NCBI GenBank assembly: GCA_900553885.1
Contig: USFD01000125.1
Coordinates: 1-7,392, forward strand
Source of the DNA: an uncultured Ruminococcus sp.
GTDB lineage: Bacteria > Bacillota > Clostridia > Lachnospirales > Lachnospiraceae
DNA length: 7,392 bases
Reading direction: 5' to 3'
The notes below the pieces were generated by a model. That model was not told the DNA's origin. It did no database searches and saw only the letters and a list, made by a program, of their open reading frames with translations. How positions within the stretch are numbered: the first letter of the stretch is position 1; each line of letters begins with the position of its first letter. Below are positions 1-5,471 of this stretch, piece after piece. Position numbers and translations under genes: made by a program.

Positions 1-89
1 CTGCTTCTTATCAAAGAAGATTTTTCCCTATAGACACAGAAATTTTTACGCCCTCATATTCAGTCTCCCTTCTCCTGAATTTTTCCCTA
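1..89. other. non-coding stretch downstream of the phosphorylase gene
   Basis: No coding region can be supported here. It holds a 12-bp exact direct repeat, ATTTTTCCCTAT, at 20-31 and 79-90; the second copy touches the phosphorylase stop codon. It also has a 6-bp inverted repeat ATTCAG/CTGAAT (58-63 and 75-80, 11-nt loop) and a 6-bp hairpin CTTCTT/AAGAAG (4-9 and 14-19). The 58-80 hairpin lies just past the phosphorylase stop but is not followed by a T-tract on the minus strand, so it is not a convincing intrinsic terminator for that gene. Confidence 0.6.
4..25 (+). terminator. weak hairpin plus T-tract, possible plus-strand terminator
   Basis: CTTCTT (4-9) pairs with AAGAAG (14-19) across the loop ATCA, and the run A-TTTTT follows at 20-25. 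The geometry is that of an intrinsic terminator for a plus-strand transcript entering from the left, which would meet the minus-strand phosphorylase end to end. The stem has only two G-C pairs and the upstream gene lies outside the window, so this is only a candidate. Confidence 0.22.
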
Positions 90-2531
90 TTACATTACAG
101 CAACAATAGATACTTCTTTTTCTACTTCGCTGAAAGGAACTTTATTTCCGGCGAGAGTTTCTCTGTTGACAGTGAGCGATGAAACGCCTTTTTCTTTATG
201 GTCAGGATTCTGTACGGTGATATGATATTTAACACCGCGGAATACCCTTGTCACTTCGTAACTTTCCAGAGTATCCGGGATGCATGGATCGATAATAAGT
301 CCGTCGTAATCCGGGCGTATGCCGAGTATGTACTGGGATACGTTTAAAAAGGTCCATGCGGCGGTCCCGGTCAGCCAGCTGTTCTTCGCCTCGCCGAAAT
401 TAGGCGCGTCTTTACCTGCGATCATCTGTGAATATACATACGGTTCTGTACGGTGGATGTCGCTGATATCTTCAATATAAGCCGGACAAGTGCGGGTGTA
501 GACGCTCCACGCACGGTTCCCTCTTCCCACGACTGTCTCGGCGATGGAGATCCATGGGTTGTTGTGGCAGAAGATTCCGGCATTCTCCTTGTATCCCGGC
601 GGATAAGAGGATATCTCTCCCAGCTCGGTGTGATAGCGCAGATATGGGGGCTGGAGCAGCACGATCCCGTATTTTGTATCAAGATGCTTTTCGACAGATT
701 CCAGAGCTTTTAAGCAGTACCCGTCAGAGAGACCGATCCCCGCCATAGAACAGAATCCCTGAGGCTCGATAAATATCTTTCCTTCTTCGCATTCATGGGA
801 GCCTACTTTGTTTTTAAAATGATCGTATGCTCTCAGATACCATTCTCCGTCCCATCCTGTATCCAGAACGGTCTGTTCCATGTCCTTTACAGCTGTATCG
901 GCGAAGACGGCTTCTTCTTCCATGCCCTGATGCCGGCAGATGGCTGCATAGTCTTTCCCGTACAGGACAAACATCCCGGCAATAAATACAGATTCTGCAT
1001 TGGGCCCTTCGGACGGTCCGGACGTCTGGAAAGATTCTCCCGGTTCTGTAGAAAAGCAGTTCAGGTTCAGGCAGTCGTTCCAGTCCGCGCGGCCGATCAG
1101 CGGCAGGCCGTGAGGACCAAGATGGTCCACGGTGTAGTGGAAGGAGCGGCGCAGGTGCTCCATGAAGGGCGCTGTGTTGGCAGGGCTGCTGTCGAACGGA
1201 GTCGATTCGTTCAAAATGGTATAGTCACCGGTCTCTTTGATATATGCGGCTGTTCCGGCGATAAGCCACAGCGGATCATCGTTAAAGCCGCTTCCGATAT
1301 CCGAGTTGCCTTTTTTGGTGAGCGGCTGGTACTGATGGTATGCGCTTCCGTCCTCAAACTGTGTGGAGGCGATGTCGATCAGCCTCTGCCTTGCTCTGTC
1401 GGGAATGAGGTGGACGAATCCCAGCAGATCCTGACAGGAATCCCGGAATCCCATGCCGCGCCCGATCCCGGATTCAAAGTAGGAGGCGGAACGACTCATG
1501 TTGAAAGTGACCATACACTGATACTGATGCCATACATTGACCATCCGGTCCAGCTTCTTCTCGGCGGAAGACACGGTAAATCGGTTCAGGAGATTTGTCC
1601 AGTATTTTTTCAGCTTCTCAAGTGCCAGATCAGCTTTTTCTTCCGTGTCAAATCCTGCCATCATCTCGTCTGCGCGTTTCCGGTTGATCCTGCCTTCTTC
1701 CGGGCGTCCGTCCCATTTTTCTTCCACAGGATTTTCAATATAGCCCAGAAGGAATATATAAGTTCTGGATTTGCCGGGGGCAAGGGTTATTTTGATATGG
1801 TGGGATCCGACCGGCGCCCATCCGCTGGCGATCGAGTTTTTCGACTCGCCTTTTACTACGCATTCCGGAGCGGAATTCTCTCCGTAAGCGCCGAGAAATG
1901 CATCCCGGTCCGTATCATATCCGTCGACTGCAGTGTTTACCGCGTAGACTGCATAATGATTCCTGCGTTCTCTGTATTCGGTCTTGTGAAAGATGGCCGA
2001 TCCGTGCACTTCCACTTCACCGGTTGAGTAATTACGCTGGAAGTTGGTCATGTCGTCCATTGCGTTCCAAAGGCAGAATTCCACATATGAAAAAACAGAG
2101 AGCTCCTTTGTATCTGTACTTTCATTTGTAAGCGTCAGCTTATTGATCTCACAGTTCTCGCCTACCGGAACGAAAGCTGTCAGTTCTGCCGCGACAGAAT
2201 TCTTTTTGCCCTCAAAGACAGAATACCCAAGGCCGTGGCGGCATTTGTAAGAGTCCAGATCTGTCTTTGACGGCATCCATCCCGGATTCCAGACGGTATC
2301 CCCGTCTTTTATGTAGTAATAATGTCCGTTGCTGTCAAGCGGTACGTTATTGTACCGATATCTCGTCAGCCGCAGAAGCTTAGCGTCTTTATAGAAGCTG
2401 TAACCGCCGCAGGTATTAGAGATAAGAGAGAAAAAGTTCTCTGAACCCAGATAATTGATCCATGGGAGGGGAGTCTGAGGAACAGTGATTACATATTCTT
2501 TCCTTTCATCGTCAAAATATCCGTATTTCAT
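90..2531 (-). CDS. cellobiose phosphorylase, glycoside hydrolase family 94
   Basis: Cytoplasmic enzyme expected to catalyse cellobiose + phosphate = alpha-D-glucose 1-phosphate + D-glucose (EC 2.4.1.20), which saves one ATP per disaccharide compared with hydrolysis. The protein is 813 aa, the usual length of clostridial cellobiose phosphorylases (about 810), and has no signal peptide. The N-terminal beta-sandwich (about 1-265) opens with the family hallmark MKYGYFDDERKEYVIT and PWINYLG; the alpha/alpha-barrel follows (about 320-730), then a C-terminal beta domain. The sugar-site motif GRGMGFRDSCQD gives R358 and D364. IGRADWNDCLNL gives D486, matching the general acid of the Cellvibrio gilvus enzyme. 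H656 (in AGIFCHNNPW) and T721-G722 (in WLTGTAAW) match its phosphate-binding residues. These assignments are from memory of the family. The start has GGAGG at 2539-2543, 7 nt upstream. The gene is divergent from the regulator/transporter operon. GH94 also holds chitobiose, laminaribiose and cellodextrin phosphorylases; the length and the DTVWNPGW and CRHGLGY motifs favour cellobiose. Confidence 0.92.
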   Translation of the reverse strand: MKYGYFDDERKEYVITVPQTPLPWINYLGSENFFSLISNTCGGYSFYKDAKLLRLTRYRYNNVPLDSNGHYYYIKDGDTVWNPGWMPSKTDLDSYKCRHGLGYSVFEGKKNSVAAELTAFVPVGENCEINKLTLTNESTDTKELSVFSYVEFCLWNAMDDMTNFQRNYSTGEVEVHGSAIFHKTEYRERRNHYAVYAVNTAVDGYDTDRDAFLGAYGENSAPECVVKGESKNSIASGWAPVGSHHIKITLAPGKSRTYIFLLGYIENPVEEKWDGRPEEGRINRKRADEMMAGFDTEEKADLALEKLKKYWTNLLNRFTVSSAEKKLDRMVNVWHQYQCMVTFNMSRSASYFESGIGRGMGFRDSCQDLLGFVHLIPDRARQRLIDIASTQFEDGSAYHQYQPLTKKGNSDIGSGFNDDPLWLIAGTAAYIKETGDYTILNESTPFDSSPANTAPFMEHLRRSFHYTVDHLGPHGLPLIGRADWNDCLNLNCFSTEPGESFQTSGPSEGPNAESVFIAGMFVLYGKDYAAICRHQGMEEEAVFADTAVKDMEQTVLDTGWDGEWYLRAYDHFKNKVGSHECEEGKIFIEPQGFCSMAGIGLSDGYCLKALESVEKHLDTKYGIVLLQPPYLRYHTELGEISSYPPGYKENAGIFCHNNPWISIAETVVGRGNRAWSVYTRTCPAYIEDISDIHRTEPYVYSQMIAGKDAPNFGEAKNSWLTGTAAWTFLNVSQYILGIRPDYDGLIIDPCIPDTLESYEVTRVFRGVKYHITVQNPDHKEKGVSSLTVNRETLAGNKVPFSEVEKEVSIVAVM

Positions 2532-2571
2532 ACCGGAACCTCCGTTTCCTAAAACATATGGTACAGTGAGT

Positions 2572-2591
2572 TTACGAATACGTTTAAGTAA
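2572..2591. promoter_or_regulatory. LacI-type operator candidate A (phosphorylase side, downstream)
   Basis: TTACGAATACGTTTAAGTAA is a quasi-palindrome centred on the CG at 2581-2582, with 7 of 10 symmetric positions matching. A central CG is typical of LacI-family operators. It is 16/20 identical to candidate C and 15/20 to candidate B. It lies about 10-30 nt downstream of the predicted phosphorylase start point, a roadblock position. It overlaps a separate perfect inverted repeat, AATACGTT/AACGTATT (2577-2584 and 2590-2597). Confidence 0.55.
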
Positions 2592-2607
2592 CGTATTTTC
2601 AAGGAAA

Positions 2608-2636
2608 AGTATATATTATAGAATCTGAAAAATCAA
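2608..2636 (-). promoter_or_regulatory. predicted phosphorylase promoter
   Basis: Read on the minus strand, TTGATT (2636-2631, 4/6 to TTGACA) is followed after exactly 17 nt by TATACT (2613-2608, 5/6 to TATAAT). Transcription would start near 2601, giving a leader of about 70 nt. A perfect TATAAT sits inside the spacer (2620-2615), but its best -35 partner (TTATTA, 16-nt spacing) is weaker; either -10 could be used. Operator candidates lie on both sides of this promoter. Confidence 0.55.
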
Positions 2637-2641
2637 TAATA

Positions 2642-2661
2642 ATATGAAAACGAATAAGTAA
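2642..2661. promoter_or_regulatory. LacI-type operator candidate B (upstream of phosphorylase -35)
   Basis: ATATGAAAACGAATAAGTAA shares the central CG and the right half GNNTAAGTAA with candidate A (15/20 identical). Its centre is 70 bp from A, and it sits just upstream of the predicted phosphorylase -35 box. Its left part (TGAAAACGAAT) also fits most of the CcpA catabolite-response consensus TGNAANCGNWWNCA but lacks the final CA, so it might instead, or also, be a catabolite control site. Confidence 0.42.
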
Positions 2662-2770
2662 AAGTACAAAATTTACAATTAAATTCCCATACAAAAACAG
2701 GAATAATGGGATAATTGCATAATAAAATAATAAAAAGTTTGGATAAATTAACAAAAATGCAAAAACAGTA

Positions 2771-2799
2771 TTGCGAAAATACGAAAATGGGGTTATAGT
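2771..2799 (+). promoter_or_regulatory. predicted promoter of the regulator/transporter operon
   Basis: TTGCGA (2771-2776, 4/6 to TTGACA) is followed after 17 nt by TATAGT (2794-2799, 5/6 to TATAAT). The expected start point is near 2806, giving a leader of about 72 nt before the regulator ATG. Operator candidate C begins at 2804, so a bound repressor would cover the start point. Confidence 0.6.
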
Positions 2800-2803
2800 T
2801 AAA

Positions 2804-2823
2804 CTACGAAAACGATTAAGTTA
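2804..2823. promoter_or_regulatory. LacI-type operator candidate C over the operon start point
   Basis: CTACGAAAACGATTAAGTTA has a CG at its centre (2813-2814) and is 16/20 identical to candidate A. It covers about +1 to +18 relative to the predicted start point, a standard repression position. Since the first gene of the operon encodes a LacI-family protein, negative autoregulation together with the transporter genes is the simplest reading. Confidence 0.55.
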
Positions 2824-2833
2824 ACAAAACGAA

Positions 2834-2860
2834 AGATTACTTAATCTGGATATGCGCATA
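2834..2860. repeat. two adjacent palindromes in the regulator leader
   Basis: AGATTACTTAATCT (2834-2847) has perfect 6-bp arms around CT, and TATGCGCATA (2851-2860) is a perfect 10-bp palindrome. They are separated by 3 nt and lie between the predicted start point and the Shine-Dalgarno sequence (AAAGGAGA, 2862-2869). The first contains TTACTTAAT, the reverse of the ATTAAGTAA-like half found in the operator candidates, so it may be a fourth, divergent binding site. The second shows no similarity to the others. Confidence 0.5.
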
Positions 2861-2877
2861 GAAAGGAGAAACGCAGC

Positions 2878-3906
2878 ATGGTATCGATGAAGATGATAGC
2901 GGAACGATGCAAAGTATCTGTTGCTACAGTCAGCAAAGCATTGAGCGACCGCGGAGATATCGGTGAAGATACCAAGAATCGTATCAGACAGACGGCAAAG
3001 GAGCTGGGCTATGTTCCAAATGTCGCTGCAAGAGCATTGAAGACGAAACATTCTTATAATATAGGAGTTCTTTTTGAAGAACAGGCCGGAAGCGGTCTGA
3101 CACACGAGTACTTTTCAGGAGTGCTTAACGGGTTAAAGCTTCAGATAGAACAGCAGCATTACGATCTTACGTTTATTAATACATCATTTGAGAACAGCGG
3201 GATGTCCTATCTGGACCATGCAAGATATCGGAATTTTGACGGGATTGCGGTTATCTGCTGTGATGATTATGAAGCGCCTCAGGTCCAGGAACTGCTGAGA
3301 AGCGATATCCCTGCAGTGACAGTAGACTATATACATCAGAACTGCACAGCCGTCCTTTCAAATAACATTAAAGGAATGGAAGACCTGATGAAATACATCT
3401 ACAGTCAGGGCCACCGAAAGATTGCTTACATATGCGGGCAGACCGGCTCTTATGTTACAAAGGACCGTCTTGCAGCATTTTACAGAACGGCAGAGGAACT
3501 GAAACTTGATGTTCCGGAAGAATATGTAAAAGAAGCCCGGTACATGGAGACAAAGGAATCTGCAGAAGCAACAAAAGCTCTTCTTGATCTGAAAAACCCG
3601 CCCACCTGCATCATCTATCCGGATGATATGGCGCTGATCGGAGGAAGAAATGTGATCACGGAGAGAGGAATGACAATACCGGGCGACATATCCATCGCCG
3701 GGTATGACGGGATCAGGATGTCGCAGCTGCTCCATCCGAAGCTGACGACGATCAGACAGGATACGGAACGCATCGGGCGGGAAGCCGGACGCAGGCTGAT
3801 CCAGTCTATTGAAACACCGAAGACGGCTCTTGTGGAGAGAGTTGTTATAGAGGGGGAACTGCTGACAGGACAGTCTGTCGGGAAGATATCCCCCGGAAAC
3901 AAATAA
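2878..3906 (+). CDS. LacI-family transcriptional regulator
   Basis: Probable sugar-responsive repressor of this locus, 342 aa, a normal family length. The N-terminal helix-turn-helix covers about 4-26 (MKMIAERCKVSVATVSKAL); residues 15, 16 and 20 are at the specificity positions. The hinge helix is at about 47-56 (PNVAARALKT), with L54 matching the leucine that wedges into the central CpG of the operator. The ligand domain (about 60-332) shows GHRKIAYICG (178-187), R197, a DD at 249-250 where most relatives have ND, IPGDISIAGYDG (267-278) and the typical LTTIRQD (289-295) tail motif. The effector cannot be read; a cellobiose-related sugar is inferred from its neighbours. AAAGGAGA ends 8-9 nt before the chosen ATG; the alternative ATG at codon 4 is too far away. 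It is the first gene of the operon, 23 nt before the binding-protein gene with no terminator between, so regulator and transporter are probably co-transcribed. Confidence 0.93.
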   Translation: MVSMKMIAERCKVSVATVSKALSDRGDIGEDTKNRIRQTAKELGYVPNVAARALKTKHSYNIGVLFEEQAGSGLTHEYFSGVLNGLKLQIEQQHYDLTFINTSFENSGMSYLDHARYRNFDGIAVICCDDYEAPQVQELLRSDIPAVTVDYIHQNCTAVLSNNIKGMEDLMKYIYSQGHRKIAYICGQTGSYVTKDRLAAFYRTAEELKLDVPEEYVKEARYMETKESAEATKALLDLKNPPTCIIYPDDMALIGGRNVITERGMTIPGDISIAGYDGIRMSQLLHPKLTTIRQDTERIGREAGRRLIQSIETPKTALVERVVIEGELLTGQSVGKISPGNK

Positions 3907-3929
3907 CCAAAACTAAAGGAGGTTTATCT

Positions 3930-5288
3930 ATGAAAAAGAAAATGGTAAGCGCGTTATTATGTACGGCAATGGTTGCATCCATGATCGCAGGATGCGGAAG
4001 TGCAGGCGGTAATAAAGGCGGAAGCGGCAATGGGGACGCAGATTCGGCAGAGCAGGGAAAAGTATTTAATATCTACTGCTGGAATGAAGAATTCAAGACA
4101 AGAATCACAGATCACTATGCAGACTATGAAGAAGTAGATGCTACGACCGGAAAGATCGGTGATATTACTGTAAAATGGAACATTACCCCAAGTGATGATA
4201 ATGCATACCAGAACAATCTGGATGCAACGCTTCTGAAACAGGCAGATGCATCCGCTGATGACAAGATCGATATGTTCCTGGTTGAGGCCGATTACGCACT
4301 GAAATACGTAGACAGCGATTATACGATGCCCATTAAGGATCTGGGAATTACCGATGCTGATCTGTCAAAGCAGTATCAGTATACAAAGGATGTCGTTACG
4401 GATTCCGATGGTGTTCTGAAAGGCCTGTCATGGCAGGGATGTCCGGGAGTTCTTTTCTATAACAGAGCGGCGGCAAAAGAGGTGTTCGGAACAGATGATC
4501 CGTCTGAAGTACAGAAATATGTAAAAGACTGGGATACATTCAATAAGACGGCAGCTACACTGAAAGACGCAGGATACAGCATTATGTCCACAGTAAATGA
4601 TTCCTACCGTGTATATTCCAACAACGTATCTTCTCCGTGGGTAGTAGACGGCAAGATCAACATTGATGACAACATCATGAACTGGGTAGACGATTCGAAA
4701 GAGCTGGTAGACGCAGAAGAGACAAATACATATGAACTCTGGAGTGATGACTGGAGCAAAGGCTTCTATCCGGAAGGAAAAGTATTCTGCTACTTCGGAC
4801 CTGCATGGCTTGTAAACTTCTCTATGGCAGCTGATACGGAAGGCAGTATCGGATACGAAGGCGGCTGGGGCGCTACAGAAGGACCGCAGGGCTTCTTCTG
4901 GGGCGGTACATGGATCTGTGCGGCAGAAGGAACGGACAATACTGATCTGATCAAAGACATCATGCTGACCATGACAACAGACGACGAGGTAATGAAAGAG
5001 ATCGTAGTAGACGATGATGATTTTGTAAACAATCAGGACGTTATGAATGAAATGGCTGAAGACACAAGCTATTCAAGCAAGATCCTCGGCGGACAGAACC
5101 CCATCGGCATCTACTGCGCAGGCGTTGAGAATCTTGATCTGAGTAACCTTTCCCCATATGATCAGGGATGTAACGAAGAGTTCCAGAATGCGATGAAGAA
5201 CTACTTTGAAGGCAGTGCGACAAAGGACGAAGCACTTAATCTGTTCTACAAAGCAGTAGTAGAGAAGTATCCGGAACTCAGTTATTAA
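3930..5288 (+). CDS. ABC transporter sugar-binding lipoprotein (family 1, CUT1 type)
   Basis: Extracytoplasmic binding protein that would deliver the sugar to the two permeases downstream; 452 aa. The N-terminus is a lipoprotein signal: KKK, a hydrophobic stretch, then MIAGC with the lipidated cysteine at C22. A Gly/Ser/Asn/Asp-rich linker (about 23-43) precedes the first folded strand, VFNIYCWNEEF (45-55). Other visible points are WQGCPGVLFYNR (168-179), typical of the cleft region, many aromatic residues that could stack on sugar rings (for example W240s-W330 region: W252, W271, W275, W293, W313, W324, W328), and an acidic run at 361-364. The ligand is inferred as cellobiose or a short cellodextrin from the divergent phosphorylase. 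Start choice is supported by AAAGGAGG (3915-3922), 7 nt upstream. A 183-nt hairpin-rich spacer follows, as is common where the binding protein must be made in excess over the permeases. Confidence 0.93.
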   Translation: MKKKMVSALLCTAMVASMIAGCGSAGGNKGGSGNGDADSAEQGKVFNIYCWNEEFKTRITDHYADYEEVDATTGKIGDITVKWNITPSDDNAYQNNLDATLLKQADASADDKIDMFLVEADYALKYVDSDYTMPIKDLGITDADLSKQYQYTKDVVTDSDGVLKGLSWQGCPGVLFYNRAAAKEVFGTDDPSEVQKYVKDWDTFNKTAATLKDAGYSIMSTVNDSYRVYSNNVSSPWVVDGKINIDDNIMNWVDDSKELVDAEETNTYELWSDDWSKGFYPEGKVFCYFGPAWLVNFSMAADTEGSIGYEGGWGATEGPQGFFWGGTWICAAEGTDNTDLIKDIMLTMTTDDEVMKEIVVDDDDFVNNQDVMNEMAEDTSYSSKILGGQNPIGIYCAGVENLDLSNLSPYDQGCNEEFQNAMKNYFEGSATKDEALNLFYKAVVEKYPELSY

Positions 5289-5301
5289 CTCGGTTATTGA
5301 T

Positions 5302-5335
5302 TCACTTATAAAGTGACAGGGGTATAATCCCCTGT
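5302..5335 (+). repeat. tandem hairpins just after the binding-protein gene
   Basis: TCACTT/AAGTGA (5302-5307 and 5311-5316, loop ATA) abuts ACAGGGG/CCCCTGT (5316-5322 and 5329-5335, loop TATAAT); both arms are perfect and share one base. No T-tract follows, so they are not standard terminators. They could block 3' exonucleases and stabilise the binding-protein mRNA after processing. The loop TATAAT with TTCACT 16 nt upstream (5301-5306) also resembles a promoter for the permease genes. Confidence 0.6.
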
Positions 5336-5338
5336 AAT

Positions 5339-5357
5339 CCGGACATATGAAGTCCGG
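5339..5357 (+). repeat. hairpin CCGGAC/GTCCGG in the intergenic spacer
   Basis: CCGGAC (5339-5344) pairs perfectly with GTCCGG (5352-5357) around a 7-nt loop. The stem is GC-rich and only 3 nt after the preceding hairpin. No T-run follows, which argues for an RNA-stability or processing role rather than termination. Confidence 0.55.
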
Positions 5358-5368
5358 GGAACAAGATC

Positions 5369-5388
5369 CGCACATATTATATCGTGCG
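5369..5388 (+). repeat. hairpin CGCAC/GTGCG in the intergenic spacer
   Basis: CGCAC (5369-5373) pairs with GTGCG (5384-5388); the AT-rich interior (ATA/TAT with a bulged C) can extend the stem. The 3' arm overlaps an alternative pairing, GCG-A-CAGC (5386-5393) with GCTG-CGC (5405-5411), which would compete with this hairpin and with the next one. Confidence 0.45.
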
Positions 5389-5403
5389 ACAGCAGGTAAC
5401 TTC

Positions 5404-5450
5404 GGCTGCGCCTGCCATGCCGCAAGGCAGGCGGACGCAGCCCTCATTTT
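5404..5450 (+). terminator. strong stem-loop with short T-run, possible partial terminator
   Basis: GGCTGCG-CCTGCC (5404-5416) pairs with GGCAGG (5426-5431) and CGCAGCC (5436-5442), leaving a 9-nt loop and a 4-nt bulge (CGGA) on the 3' side: 13 base pairs, nearly all G-C. The sequence CTCATTTT follows, so the T-run is short and begins 4 nt after the stem. This looks like an inefficient terminator or a processing barrier that would lower permease expression relative to the binding protein. The permease Shine-Dalgarno lies 8 nt after the T-run. Confidence 0.45.
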
Positions 5451-5471
5451 CTGAAACGGAGGACGGATCAG

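Larger units (their letters stand above)
2532..2877. promoter_or_regulatory. divergent control region between phosphorylase and regulator operon
   Basis: This 346-bp AT-rich stretch contains no supportable gene. It carries one promoter in each direction, three related LacI-type operator candidates, and two further palindromes near the regulator start. Predicted leaders are about 70 nt on each side. The middle part (about 2662-2770) is especially A-rich and could act as upstream promoter (UP-type) or bent DNA; I see no other defined element in it. Confidence 0.75.

Noticed and set aside
43..57. Tiny minus-strand frame (ATG-AGG-GCG-TAA) after GGAGAAGGGAG, just downstream of the phosphorylase stop
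   Set aside because: Only three codons long; the purine-rich sequence in front is not enough to claim a leader peptide.
795..2027. A long open frame (410 codons) on the plus strand opposite the phosphorylase gene
   Set aside because: It is fully antisense to a gene with intact family motifs, its translation is rich in Cys, Phe and His without any recognisable domain, and no good ribosome binding site precedes it. It is best explained as a by-product of codon use on the other strand.
2642..2661. Standalone CcpA catabolite-response site
   Set aside because: The left part fits but the closing CA is missing, and the site fits better as one of three related local operators; kept only as an alternative under operator B.
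3358..3902. Minus-strand open frames across the regulator gene
   Set aside because: They lie opposite a clear LacI-family coding sequence and show no recognisable domains.
5073..5447. Minus-strand open frame across the end of the binding-protein gene and the spacer
   Set aside because: Most of it mirrors the binding-protein gene; the rest runs through hairpins. The translation looks random and no promoter or ribosome binding site supports it.
5289..5471. Known riboswitch class in the binding-protein/permease spacer
   Set aside because: The hairpins do not match any riboswitch core I recognise, and nothing points to a ligand; described only as structured spacer.
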